A DNA stretch of 64,000 bases from Dirofilaria immitis (GCA_024305405.1 JAKNDB010000110.1:434001-498000), one strand, 5' to 3'. Positions 26,101-39,616 are shown, numbered from the stretch's first letter. Made by a program: numbers and translations. Notes: generated from the letters alone by a model not told the origin.

Positions 26101-26724
26101 CATCGGCAGCACTCTTCGGTTAATATTTAATGCGGTAGAGTAACCCTCACATTATTCCATTAGTATCATTTAAATTTTAGACCTTTTACTTCATTAATCT
26201 AAAATATGCAACTCGCAAAATGAAAAATTTTGGAGGAAATGATGTGAAACAGAAGCGGTAAGTATATGATAAAATTAAAGTTTGAATCTAACAATACATA
26301 GTAAACGCGAATAGATCGGCTAGATAAAATCGTTCATCAAATTTGTGCGCGAAGGCTGCCGGATCACTACTGTTTATTTTCGTTTGTTTAACTTTACCGA
26401 AAATAAATAAATACGCTATTCTACAGATTCGAAAAAGAGCGGCAATAGAACTTTCATTGTAAGATAATTATTGAGTCATTGCTTCTGGCAAATCATTAGA
26501 AGCGAATGAGTTTGTAAATGGTAGGAGCAAAATACTCAAAAGAAATCAGTGACATAAGAAAGAAAATATGGTAAATGAAATTGGAAAAAGAAAGGAATGG
26601 AACATAAATATGCAATCCGACAGCAATAGCGCTCGTAATTAAATATAAATATTTTAATAAGTATATGAACGATGATGAAATTAATTAAGGATGTTTCGTG
26701 GAGCAATTAATCATATTTTTTCGA
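23129..26724. other. Intergenic between SLC17 gene and myosin light chain
   Basis: The two genes converge here (plus then minus). Several frames of 60-95 codons exist (for example 24032-24313 and 24900-25142), but they are Phe/Ile/Leu-rich and lack splice context. I can support no gene. Confidence 0.45.
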
Positions 26725-26730
26725 TTTATT
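26725..26730 (-). terminator. Polyadenylation signal of the myosin light chain gene
   Basis: AATAAA on the minus strand (TTTATT on plus) lies 85 bp after the stop codon at 26815, a normal 3' UTR length for a highly expressed nematode muscle gene. Confidence 0.5.
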
Positions 26731-26814
26731 TAACTTGAAAATACGAGTTATACAGAGGGCTCCCGTAACATTATTTTGGCAATGAACATCAGCTGGTGCT
26801 GTTGTTGCTGTTGT

Positions 26815-28454
26815 TTACGCTTTGGCAAGTTCTTCTGCAGCGCCCGTTGTTATCAAATGAGCAAACGCTTTGTAGTCAACCTGGCCATTTTCAATTGGCG
26901 GCTTGCCCTGAATGAATAAAATTAAAACAGAAGTAGAAAATGACTAGAGAGTTTATAAAGCTATTTAAATCTTAATGTACTGTCCATGATATCAAAGAAA
27001 TTACTTAACTCGAACTATTTAATAGCTAGGCATACTAGTTATAGTAATTCATTAGCACTTAATCTAAACATACTTGCTAGCGGTAATTTTGGTTGATTCA
27101 TTAAAGATCTTTACTTGAATTCAGTAAGTCAAGATGAAAACTGGTAGTGCAAGTAAGGATTAAATGATCATCATAAGTTCTGGTGGCAAGTTACGGTTGG
27201 AATATAATACCTCATACATTCCTTGATTACCTTATTCAGAAAGATACCTTGTACATTGCCTTGATTTCTTCATCATCGAAGGGTTCCCCTCGTTTGTTTT
27301 GTAAAATTTTTAGTAGCTCATCTTCTGATATTTTACCACAATCTTTTTATCAAACATTTGGAATGCGCCAATTATCGTTGCTTCTGGATCTGTTCCTAAA
27401 GATAATCGTATGCAATCATTTACGCTCCTTTGTTTTTGCTATTGTCGATGACGATGAATCAAAAAGTTAAATATTAGCAGATGAAAACATCATAAAACAA
27501 CTGTTATTCTGCTGAAAGATCGATAACACATTTCAATTTTGATTTTTTTTTCAAGAAAAATTAGAAATCATGAGGAAAGGTGAATAAATTTTGTTAATAA
27601 ATGTTTAATCAAATGAGAAATAAGTAATAATTTCTGCATATTGATCAACTCATCATTTGCTGAGAGAAATTTCATAAAGCAAGGTTTGCAGATTGATAAA
27701 AAATTAGGCGAGAGCTAATACCAGTGATAAAAAACTGGATTATTTGTTCCACTAATAATCAAATGGACTGAGATAAATTCTTCAAGTCTTCTTCGAGGTT
27801 GGTTTCGGATGATGTTCAGCGCAGAGTTGCCATTACAGAAAACATCAAATGTGAGTATTCTGATATTTACTTAATTACCTGTTAACTTTTCTCCGAATAA
27901 TGTCAAAAATACGGTAAAATTAATAGGCCCTGGAGCTTCTTTGATCATCGCATCAATCTGAGCATCTGATGCAATTTGACCCATCATTGCATAGAGATCT
28001 TTCAGATCTTGTTTGTCAACTATGCCATCCTTATTTTGGTCCATAATACCAAATGCCTCTTTGAATTCTTGGATTGTCTTTTGATCAAACTGAGCAGCCT
28101 CTGAGCCGGACTTTTTCTTACTGGATTTTTTTTTGCTGCTTTTGACTAGAAGATTATAACAATGAATCAAATTCCATCATTATCTTGAATACAACACAGA
28201 TTATATGAAAATATATACCTTCTCCTATCAGCAGTATATCCTGCTGATAGCACACATTCTAATTCTCTGAAATGATAAGCAATTATATATATAACCGAAT
28301 GTTTTAAACAAACTGACAATTTTAAATTTAAATTTTCAGCGATATGTGGTTGAAATGTATCAGAAGCTATATAAGCTCACGGAAATTTCAGCTTCTCATG
28401 AAAACTACAGAAGGAATCTGAAATGAAGTGATACAAAAATGATAAACTCACCAT
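26815..28454 (-). CDS. mlc: Myosin regulatory light chain (muscle, MLC-1/MLC-2 type)
   Basis: EF-hand light chain that binds the neck of the muscle myosin heavy chain and tunes contraction. Four coding exons read on the minus strand: 28454-28452 (ATG only), 28145-27879, 27395-27248, 26907-26815. Corrected length is 170 residues, the length I recall for the C. elegans proteins. A Lys/Ser-rich N-terminus precedes the first EF-hand, whose calcium loop reads [13 protein letters not shown] second module follows ([14 protein letters not shown]), and the C-terminus is [14 protein letters not shown]. The start was chosen because ATG is followed directly by a perfect donor (GTGAGT), and exon 2 then begins Ser-Lys-Ala-Ala as in the family. 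Two apparent one-base losses lie in homopolymers: an A run at 28126-28134 and one at 27344-27348. The plus-strand frame at 27183-27470 is its antisense shadow. Confidence 0.96.
28225..28250. repeat. Short perfect inverted repeat in myosin light chain intron 1
   Basis: Arms CTATCAGCAG (28225-28234) and CTGCTGATAG (28241-28250) with a 6-base spacer. It sits in the intron between the ATG-only exon and exon 2. A palindromic transcription-factor site is possible, but there is no direct evidence. Confidence 0.7.
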
Positions 28455-28538
28455 CGTTAGTGCGTAATGAAGACAATCGGAGAGGAAGAAATGCAGTGTA
28501 ACGTGGCACAAACAGAATGTACAATGAATTCAACTAGT

Positions 28539-28582
28539 AGCAGGCTTTTAACTAGCCTCTCAAAGCTAGTTAAAAGCCTGCT
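28539..28582. repeat. Perfect 18-bp hairpin upstream of the myosin light chain start
   Basis: Left arm AGCAGGCTTTTAACTAGC (28539-28556), 8-base loop, right arm 28565-28582 exactly complementary. It lies 85-128 bp upstream of the start codon, in the promoter or 5' UTR. It could be a regulatory palindrome, an RNA structure in the leader, or the remnant of an inverted-repeat element. Confidence 0.95.
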
Positions 28583-30606
28583 GTTACGTTTACACATTTC
28601 ACATATTCTCTAACTTGAGCTATCCTTAGCACAACAATTTTTAGCTCACATTACACTGCTCAAATAACGTATGCTCTTTTGTTTCCACAGAAATTCGAGC
28701 TCTTTTTGAATGATATTATCAGGAAATCTTGATCGATTCTGAACATATTACCGATTTTCTCGACGCACTGTGATATACAACAACAGAGAACTCAAGCTTT
28801 CAAGTCAATCTTCAACTTTTAGCTTGAACTCTAAGATCTGTGCTTGCTATAGATTTAAAGTTTTGGGGAAACTTGAATTATCTGAGTGTGCCTCTTTGCA
28901 CTACTACAGTCACAATAGTGAAGAATTGGCAATTGCATCAGCCCACATAATAAAAAAATTTCATTCCACAGTTCAAATTTCATAACTATAAAAAATATCG
29001 TTTGCTTTTAAATAATTATTTCCAAATAGCAAAAATTACATCTATCCATATAAGTAAGTAATATCCTTTTGCTGTCCGTGCCAACTTGCAATATTATTGA
29101 AATTGCGTGCTTTAAAAGTCATTGTTTTTCAGGAACTTTGGTATAAGCACCAAACATTTGATGTAAATTTTCATGAGGATAAGATCTTCATCTTCTGAGA
29201 TTGAAATTAATTTCATAAATTATTATCTGACTCATAAAATGAAATACAATGTTTTCATCAAAACGTTTCCGTTAATTTAGTTGCCAAGGTCTTTATAGGT
29301 AAGAAAGCTGCTGCATCTTTCTAAATAATTTTTTTCTTTTTATTACTTTTCTTTCGTAATATTTAATAACACAGTGACAACGTATCTCGATAATATTTGC
29401 TGAATTTGATAAGTGAAAAGAATAAGAAAGAATCATTTGCAAAATTCGTTTGCAGAACTATGTTAAAATTTATTTATTTCTAACCATCTTTAAATTATCC
29501 AAAATATTTTCTCTAAAGTATAATCCAACATCTTAGTGCTTTTGGATGACAAATTCATTTTCTTCAAATTTATGCGTTCTCTCGCTGCTTCAACATGATA
29601 AACTCAATAGGTGCTAGTTAGATGTTCATATTTAAAAAAAAAAAATAATCAAAAGAAACGAAGAATTTTGAACTATGAAATTCTAATACGTTCTCTAAGT
29701 TGCACATATCATGCGAGAATTATTTCCTTGAAACTTTTGCCGCTGTTATTACTAGGATAATACGATGAGATGTACTAATGATTTTGAAAAGTGATGCGAT
29801 ATTGGAATCATAAATAATCAGTGTTGATGAACAAGATTTGAATTTGCAGCCAGATAATCTTCCAAGATAACGAAATTGAAGATGAGCTTGAACGGTAATT
29901 TTAAATCAATAACAGCGAAGCTCAACCAGTTAACTGAGATCAATATGTTTTGGCGAACTATTTTCTGTTTAGATAATAGAGTCAGATAACATTTTTCAAG
30001 TAATACTTTTCACCGTGGCAACACAGGTTGATTAAAAGATTCTTGAAGTAGCAGTGCCGAAATAAATTGTTTTACTATTCTTTTTAAATATTAAAAAGCT
30101 AAATTGGCTTGTGACATTAAAGAATAAATGCTGCTCGATTTGTACATATATTTCGATTTTTATTTAAAATTATATGCCAACTTATTCATGCAATCTTATT
30201 GTTCTTTTCCAATAGTAACGAGATTCGTACCAATCATTAGAATTGCAATAGAACTAGATTGAACAATGAATTTTAGAATGAATTTCAAATATGCACAAAC
30301 TTTTCATGAAATTTAGTTGTAAGTTTTTTCGGTATTTTGATTAGTGCTTCTAGTTCACTACTGAATAGATAAAAACAAAAACACTATTAAATATGCATTC
30401 AGAACATACTTAGTGGTACTAATACTTGTATTGAAATCTAAGTTTATTCGAAAATCGAAAACCAGTCATGGATAGAATAACGGTAAGGAATTTTCCATGA
30501 GATTCAAAATCTAAATTTTTATGTCACAATATAGTTGATCAGTTTTTTCTTCAAAAATGTAGTAATTTTACGATTAAGAGTTTTTAAAAATATGGTAATC
30601 AAATAT

Positions 30607-30810
30607 CTAAACAGCTATTTCGATTATTGATTCATCCATCTTGCATGCCTTGTCTATTTCATGTGAATATTGATCAATAAAAAGCATAACCATGAATGTT
30701 CTTAAATTGAATAATAGTTTCAATGTCTCAACTCGGAAATGCTGCACATATTTAGCTATCGCTGTTGCATCTGACGGAAAGTCACAGATAAAGCGGTACC
30801 AATATTCCAT
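30607..30810 (-). CDS. Candidate isolated exon, unrecognised
   Basis: Minus-strand frame of 67 codons. Its first 45 residues (MEYWYRFICDFPSDATAIAK and onward) have balanced, protein-like composition. A donor-like GTTATG follows ATTCATG at 30691, so a true exon could end there. No acceptor-linked upstream exon was found and no family is recognised. Confidence 0.18.
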   Translation of the reverse strand: MEYWYRFICDFPSDATAIAKYVQHFRVETLKLLFNLRTFMVMLFIDQYSHEIDKACKMDESIIEIAV

Positions 30811-33800
30811 ATCAGATTTTATTTGAATCTTGATTTTCGAGAAATCGTTTCACTAATATTATGGTTATCAATTCTTTACCGAATGAAATGATATAGATCT
30901 GTGAACAAGTAGCATTAGAAATACATTAGAGTAGCTTTTTTTAATCTTCTGTCTGTTCAGCAATGACTGGATATGGCTAAGCTAAGCGGAATTTTTGGAA
31001 ATGGACTTATTTCGAAGACAATTTGTCTTACAGGAAACAAAATATTACTAGCACCCGCTTTATTTCCAAAATTTTCGCAACTATTTTTACAATGTGTAGT
31101 CTTAATGCATAAATACTACTTACCTATATGATCACAATTTAAGTTTATGACAAAAAAAAGATGCTAATTTTGTTTTGTTAGCTTCACTCTCGTCTGTTCA
31201 TTTTCACAGTTATCATCTCAGTGTTCCAAAAAAAGTTTCCATTCTGAATGTCACCGTAATAATAATAAGAAATCCAACTAATACAACTGAAATTATTGAT
31301 ATACCTAGCAAAAAAAAATATTTGAATTATACATTTTCATTCAAATTTTCTAAACTTTCCTATATTAGTAAGGCCGTTGGTAACTATAGAAAAAAATTAC
31401 ACTGTTTTGTTCAGTTCCTTCTGCAATTAATATTCAATAATTTTGGATTGATCACTTAAAGGAAGAGTGATGATAAAATCTGCCATGGTCATATATTGAA
31501 GTTTATCAAAAAGTCGTCATTGCTCGGTTTGTCAAAGTCGTCATTTGTTTGCTCGGTTGTTCATCCTGATACTACTTTCCAAACCTGATGACGTTAACCA
31601 CAACTAAATTTAGTTAAAAAAATGTAAACCACCAAACAAAGTTCTAAGGATACAATGTAATTATCTCATACTTTAATAATTGAAATCATTTCCTTTCATT
31701 CTTTTCATTATTGAATAAAAAAAAAAAAAACAAATAGCAAGCAAAATGTTTTAAACTTCCTGACAAATGGTGTGTCCTAGCCTATCATAGATTTCAAGAT
31801 TACTCAGAAGTATGATTGAAGGTTATGTGAAAGTTGTTTTACATTTTGTCCAGAATCAAAATTCAAAATCTGTTAATCAATCATTTTTATGGTTAATGGT
31901 TTACAGTTTTGTTGTTTAATGGTTTAATGGTTTACAAACTTCAACTTCAACTTACAAACTTCAACAATAAAGACAATTTACCTATTAATGAAACAATGAA
32001 TAAAAAAAAGCAAATTGAAGAAATCATCGAATTTTTCATTATGTCATGAATTGCTATATTTTCAAGGACACTTATTGGTAGTAACTGTTGCATTGCAGTA
32101 TTTTAGGTACTAAGCTTGTCGAGCAAATGTTAAGCTGTTGGTAAAAAGTTGCTGAACATGTGTTCATCAATGGAAGATGAAAGAACCGGTAAAAAAGAGT
32201 TACCGCTTTCTGAATATTACCTGTAGCGTTATAATTTTAGTACTTGATCTGTTAATCTTTTTGGATAAGGCGCTAATCGGCTTTAAGCAATTTTGAAAAC
32301 AATTGCAGTATATGTATTTCAATCGTAGAAGACAGGAAAGAAAATATAAGAACCCACTGTTCGTATATTTTCTTTCTACCATTTTTCTGTTAAACTTAAC
32401 TTTTCTATTAAACTTTAAGATGTTTTATAGGTAAGCGGAGAGAATAATTATTCATTTTACCAATACACTTGGTGTTTTGAGAGATACTATTTATAGTTCC
32501 ATAAGGATGCTTTATTTTAACTCCCGAAATGAATTTAATTTGCTGAAAAAAAGCTCCCAGCTTACAATGAATACGTTAAACTCCGTGATATTCAGTTGTT
32601 GCGGGAAAAGTGATTCTGGTATCACTTTACTACCATTACAAAATCTAGCTGTTATTAATAATAATGAGACCACACATTAACATTCATAGTGATTTGTTGA
32701 CGCCTAAAAGAAAAGTAAAAACTTTATGGGTGGTCTTGTTAATTTTGTGCAGCATCCTGCATTGCAGCCATAAGGAACCTTTATGTCCTCCAGTTCGTTG
32801 GAATGTATTTGTCACACTTCGTTTTCGATAACAAATCCAATTATAGTAATTATTGCGTGAATAGTTTAGAGAATTTAGAGATATTAGTTACTTTTGATGA
32901 AATTTACATCTGTTAATATCAAAATTTTTATGTTTATAGATAAATACATGCTTAATTATCTTTATAAAAAAAAAGACAAAAATGATTTTCTCCTTTTACA
33001 GAGAAAAAGTTATGTTTTGAAAATAACATCTCAAATATAAGCAAATTAAGCGAAAAATTTGATCAATCTGACAGAAAGCCTTATTTGATTACCTTATTAT
33101 TTATAAGTAATAAACAATTTAGACCGGAAAGAAAATTTTGGTGACTTATTTAGAATCGCTAGTTTAATTCCTCTGTTTTTCAGTTATCCTTTCCAAATAA
33201 TTTGTGTTTCTTTCGTTAAAAGTTTTGTAGTACTAAATTTTTGCTAGAAACTGAAATTTTTCACAATAAATAAAATGTAAACTACTTCATATTCAGCGTC
33301 GTACCATTTCTTTTATTTGATCAACATAAGCGTTTTCTGTAAATGACCAATGATTTTGGAACTGTATCTCTAGCAATATCAATGTTGCAGCTTGATTTTG
33401 GTAATTATCACTATGGCATATAATTTCCTGCGAGAATTTTTATTCCAACTTACTCGAAATTACAATGAAAAATTTAATTATGAACAGGACAATTCAGCTC
33501 AACAAAGAGTTACCGATTGAGATGATTTCGTAAATTATATAATACCCAATTAAATTGATGAGTAAAATTTTTACTAAAAAAATCACTGCTCAATTGTTAT
33601 AAAAGTGAACTATGAATCTCGAGTCAATTCATATCACAAACTCTGAAAATAGATTCATTTAAGCTTGACTGATTTATATGCTTTAAATGCACGCAATTAA
33701 GTTTCTCTTTGATTTGATCGTCAATATGCAATTTTCACCTGTTCACTAAAATCCTCTTCCATAAGCATAGCTATTTATTTATACTTTCTTAGGTTGCTTT

Positions 33801-34163
33801 ATATCATCAATTTTCATTTCAAAAAACAAAAATCATTATGCGTTTAATGAACAATGGCTGGTTAAGCTTTAAAATTTATCATTAAGCTATTATAATTCGC
33901 TACTATGACATGGCTTTGCACTGTATGGCAGAACGAATGACTCTCATGTCCTAATAATTGAAAAGTTTTCTTATTTCATATCTTGTAATTTGGCATTAAT
34001 TCCTTGACCTTATTTTTCTTGTATTTTTTACAACATGGTCAATGTAATAGAAACACAGTTTCTTCAAGTTAATAATAAATTGGCGTGGGTCATTTTCACT
34101 GCATCCTCCAACTTGATATTTTGGTCTGGCTAAATGAATTGCTCTCGTCAGCATTTTATTCTC

Positions 34164-34385
34164 TTAACTAAAGTAGTCACATCCTCCTTTCTCTGATGAT
34201 ATAACTGTATTTTCTTTTCCTCGTTTTTCCAAGCATAAAAATCCGCCATTGATTTTTTTCGCATTATCCAAGTTTTTACAGCATCTGTTCAATTCTAATG
34301 AATAGTTTTCGGAATTCCGAACCAATCTGTCTCCAGAGACAAAGGCCCAAGAAACTAAAAGTATGATGCTGCATTTGCGAATCAA
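34164..34385 (-). CDS. Candidate small secreted Cys-containing protein or first exon
   Basis: Minus-strand frame from ATG at 34385. It starts with a signal-peptide-like segment (MIRKCSIILLVSWAFVSG) followed by about 55 hydrophilic residues with a Cys-Cys pair and two further cysteines (NRCCKNLDNAKK, FLCLEKRG). It ends in TAG, but a donor GTTAAG overlaps the stop, so the frame may continue by splicing. Small secreted cysteine proteins are common in parasitic nematodes. No specific family can be named. Confidence 0.3.
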   Translation of the reverse strand: MIRKCSIILLVSWAFVSGDRLVRNSENYSLELNRCCKNLDNAKKINGGFLCLEKRGKENTVISSEKGGCDYFS

Positions 34386-37300
34386 TAAACGATGACAAGA
34401 ATCTCAGTAGTTTGTTTTGTACGCAATATGTTTTATTGGTGAAGTTTCAGAAGGATTGTCAATTGTGTCGAAAAGTATATAAATAGATCACTGTGCATAA
34501 TGTAGGAAGTATTCAAGTTACATGTATTATTGGCATTGATTTGTGCAGTAATAGCAAGCGTCTACGTATAAGCAAAACAATCATCATCAAGTGAATTATT
34601 GGTCAGAAAAAAAAATGATAAAATGACTTTCACAGTAGTGACAGCGGGTGTATATAAGAAATTGCAAGTTTAAGTTTGAGGTGAATTCAAACATTCAATC
34701 ATTTGGAAAACAAAATTAAATCTAGACAAGTTGGTAATGATTCAATTCTTTTGCTTCGATCGTTATTTTTATGATAAAAATTGATCAAGATTGGTGGAGT
34801 ATTGCCGTCAAGAAGGAAATCTTATCATTACGTCTGAGCAGCAGGAAATGGAATTCAATCTTCGGATCGCTTGCAACATAATATTTCAGTACATAATGAA
34901 TTCTCCTCAAGAACATACTAAAAGGTTACTGCAGTTAGAAACTCTGAACGTTACCGATTATGAATTTAACTAGTGCGCTATTGCTTCTTTAATCAAGCTA
35001 CATATTTCATATTTAAGAAGGTAATTAGTGAGAAATTCCAATTGCTATCGTTTATCTCACTGATGGTATTACTTAGATAGGGAATTTTTACTAGAGAGTT
35101 TCAGTCTCATCTAACTCACTCTAAAATTAAAGAATAACGATGCTGAGAAATTACAAGTCGCCTTCAAATATATGCTTATCTTGATTGTGGTAAAAGCTTA
35201 ATTTAGTTCATATAAAAAACAGATGAATTATTAAACTATTTCTGAAGCTAGTTAACAAAAGACAAATGTAAGGAAAAAGATTTGCTTTACCATCATTGAA
35301 ATACGCAATCAATGAGCTGTCGATTCAACATAGCAGTATGTGAAAAATGGTTATAACGTATGGTAAACAAGAGAAATAATAGATAGGATACTTTCTCCTA
35401 TAAAGTAAATTAATGCAAGCATTTATTAATAAAAGTATTTATAATATATAGATATGATATGTATGCATTTCGTTTCAGAAATTTTTGGCCATCGTGCTAG
35501 CATGGAACCATGTCATAGCTAACAATTGTTAGTTTATGTAAAAATATAAAAAATAGAATTTTCCCTGAATATTATACATACAAGATAAGTGAAGATTGTA
35601 TGAAATTTCTGATTATTAATGAATCTCATTCAGTGTTTAACACATTCATGCTAATAAATTATTATCAGTTTCCTTGGAATCACTATGATATTAGATTACT
35701 AAATGCTTCGCGATGCAAAAAAGACTGACTAGTCGCTCAATTAAATCTTCACTTGAAAAAACAAAATTTGCCACCAACTGTTTGCCCGTAGCCCAAACGC
35801 AGCTAAAAATATTTTTTGCTTTATATAGAAATGTAATTTATCACTATCCAACCATTGCCAACCCTACATTGCGGTGAGCTCTTCAGGCTCTTTTCTATAT
35901 AAAGTAAAAAAATATTTTAAAAATTATTAATTTAAGCATAAATCCACTAATCTTGCAAATATTAGCTGCTTTAAACTCCATTTTTACTTTTAACAGCTCA
36001 CATCTGTTTATTAAATTGAATTCTGAAATAGTTGAAGTTTGATGAAGGAAATTGTCAGTTCAGAAATAAAATGCGCAAAAAAATCGATGATTGCAATCCA
36101 ATAAGAATATCCTAATCAGTTTTGTTTAATTCATTACTGGATAATAATTCAGTAGAAAGTGGAGAAGTATTATCATAGCTTAATATAAAATTTCTCAATA
36201 CGTTTCCATTTTGTTGTAAATCGCGAAAATTATTTGATTCGAATTGTGATGTGTGCTTTTTCTGCCGAAGGGTTCGATTTTCATAATTCTAGTATACAAC
36301 GAACTTAGCACAACAAGTAGAAAAGCAACTGAATGATACAACTGAATGATAATGTACGTATGATAATAGCAAACGAATTTGTACAAAATGATAGAAGTTT
36401 AATCACATCAATAAGCTTAAATATACCTTGATAGCCTGACATTGAAATAGCATACTAAATAAACTAGTGAAGAGCACTGCCAAGATTTTCACAAATTTCA
36501 TTACTTTTTGAAGGATTTACTGATTTGGACAAATAAATTCATCCAGCTGCTGAAAGTAATAACACAGATATTTGTCATTTAGTTTTTAATCTCTTCAAAT
36601 TATGAAATAACGATTGTAGCAGCAATAAATAAGACTTATTAGGGTTTGCTAATGTAAAATGCTTATAAATACGATGAAAAGATAAGTGTGTTAACAAGCC
36701 TTGTGACTTGGAATAAAATGAAAGAAATAAACAAACGTTGTGAATTAGAAGTATTGAAAGTAGCGCGTTTTGAGCGTTATTTGTTTTTTATTGGCTCAAA
36801 TGTAGTTTCTTTTGCTAGAAAGTTGAAACTTGTCAATAGGTTGCCATTACAAAATCGTTTGTTTTATCATCATCATTAAATCAGTCACAGAATTCTTCTG
36901 TGATCATTATCGCTATTCCATTGTGGATGACCGTCATCATTATTATGATTGTTAAATTATGATTGTTGTTACAATGCTAAATTTGCTGTTATCACTTATA
37001 CAATGCAAATAATAATTATTATTATTATGAAATGCTGCCATTTTCATTCATTTCAAATACCATTTATACTTTTCATCAGTTTGTTAACATGCGAATGAAT
37101 AAGATTCAGTGTCTCAAACAATATTTGTATATGGAACTAAGAGAGCTGAAATTTTCTGATGTGATTGGTTTTCGTAGTTGGAAGTAGCAAATTCTGGTTG
37201 TTTAAATAAATTTCAAAATTTATTGTATTTGTAGAAATTTAAAGAGTGAAATAAAAATAAAATTTTGTTAGATAATGGAAAATAATAACTTCTCTCATTT

Positions 37301-39616
37301 TATGAAATGAAAGGAAATTCAACTCTTAATATTTAAGACTACCGTGACTAGGTCAAACCGATAATAAGATTGTTCAGTATTTTTACCAATAAAAACGTCA
37401 AGAGAAGAATCAAAATAGCCGAACTGGAATTTTGATTCTTAATACAATCAGTGCCTCTAATGCTTGATTTAATATTCCATAAATATTTATAAAACATTAA
37501 TTTATGCGTCAATCATCAGATTTATGAATGATTGGAATACCAAAAATTTTTTAGAAAGAATTAGTAAAAGAAATGAATTATATTATGCACAAAATAAACA
37601 GGAAGGGAGCAGATGACTGTTGACATTTGCCATGGCTAAAGGTCACGTCAATTTCTATTAATTAAAACAAAATCGGCCCACTTAAAAAAAAGTTTCAAAA
37701 CCATAAATTCGGAAGATCACAGCAATAAACTTTTATGGTTCATTGAAAAACGAAAGAATTCAGAAGAAGGGGAACTTGTTTATCAGCAAAATGATTGATA
37801 GGCTAGCTTAGTTCATTAACTGGCCGGTATCTCCTAAAAAGTACTTGGCTTGGAATTTCGATTTACAAGTACATCTTACCATCCGTCGAATTATTTTAAT
37901 GAGTCCTGAAAAAGTCCGAAGGCAAGATTTTCTTATGCTATCAAAAAATTTTTTGAAACAACAAAAATATTTGTGGAGCTTAAATAAATAAGTAGCTCAG
38001 AGAAGCTTTAAAGTTCAGTGAATGTAAGTGCCCATAAAATTTTCTTATTAATTGGTAAAAAAATGTCCTTGTATATTTTAACATATTTGTAACTTTATCA
38101 AGCAGACAGCTAATCATATTGTCATTGCACATCTTTGCCAATCTTATTAAGTATAATTTGTTCTGAAGGGTTTTTTTGTTTGCTTTTTCAATACTTAAAA
38201 CTTGCAACAACTTAGTACTATTTAAGTTGTACTAATGCCACTAATAAAATACTTCCAAAAAGACAAAATATTGCCTATTGTTATTTATAGTGATAAGAAG
38301 CTAATATTTCAAAATCAACTACTTTTCGTGTTTCCTATACATGGATTATATGTTCAAATATATTGAGGATTCAGATCATGAAGCATGTAAACTCGACTTT
38401 TAGTAAGCATTGAGTGATTAATGAGATCTACTGTTAATTGAAAGACTCGGAAATAAAACTATACTCCATAATCATTATACTTTCTTGTATATTATTTAAC
38501 TTTGATGTTCATTCTCTAATTACTCTCTGTTTTTTTCCTATATCATTTATTAATATAAGAGCTATCGAAATACGGCATTGTTTTTACATTGATTATATTG
38601 ACCTTCCCTAAGACTGGCTTTTGTTTATGGTCGCTATAGTAATAAGCTTTTTCTCTGCACAGAACTATGAATGAAATCACAATGACGATTTTACATTAAA
38701 ATTTGAACAGTAACAAAAGTATGTGATGCATTCAATTAAAGACTATTCTAATATATTTTTTTATTAAAATTGATAAAATAATCTAAAAGCGCGAACAACT
38801 ACATGAATAGAAACAAATTAAAATGTCACTTTCCAGTTTACAAATACAAATCAAGAATATGCATGGCATTCTTTTCAGGAAAAACCTGGATATTCATACT
38901 GGTTAAATTAAATTTTATGTCTTTTGTGACACTTATATTAAATTTATTCACTTGCACACTTGTAAACTTGGATTGCATTTTAAATGGATTCCATTCCAAA
39001 AAAAAGAAAATTGGATTCATTAAAACAAAGATCACCTAAAGAAACACACAGAAATCAGATGAATTCTAATCCTTCAATTCTAAGTTTTCTAATTTAATGA
39101 AAAGGAAAAGAAAATGGATACACAGATCAGTCTGAGAAAGTCATTTAAACAAGGAAAAACTGAGTATATCTTGTTGCTACAATGGATTCATTTACACATT
39201 CGGGATTATTACATCAGACAGAGTTAGAGATTGTATTTTCTTTCAATTAAAGTACAACAGCTGTTAGCATATCCAAAATTTTAAGGAATATAGTTTGAGG
39301 AATAAAATTTTTTGACAAATTTATCAGTTCGATAGTAAAATACTAAGGTCAAGAGAGAAGACTCTCTGGAACCAATGAATAGGAATTATATGGACAAACA
39401 GTTTCAAATTTTTTTTTTTAAGGACTTGCGCCATTTCTGAAAGTAGTAATTATATTGCTCATTTAATTTGGGAACAGTGCTTGGATCTATTTAATAAAGA
39501 AGTGAAAAAGAATCAATTTGAAATTGCTACATTGATTCCTATGCCGAAATTTTCAGGTAATAAATTTGGCGTTTTTCAACTGAGCACTAACGCAAAATTT
39601 GAAGAAAAAATAGCCA

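Larger units (their letters stand above)
28600..39616. other. About 11 kb gene-poor region between two muscle genes
   Basis: AT-rich throughout, with no recognisable protein, RNA or transposon. Only three weak candidates stand out: a minus-strand frame at 30607-30810, a signal-peptide frame at 34164-34385 (both listed separately), and a plus-strand frame at 34791-34973 that is protein-like but has no partner exon. Short imperfect direct repeats occur near 31510-31560 and 31905-31960. Otherwise I see nothing in it. Confidence 0.55.

Noticed and set aside
27183..27470. 95-codon plus-strand frame
   Set aside because: It is the antisense of myosin light chain exon 3, which matches the family precisely on the minus strand.
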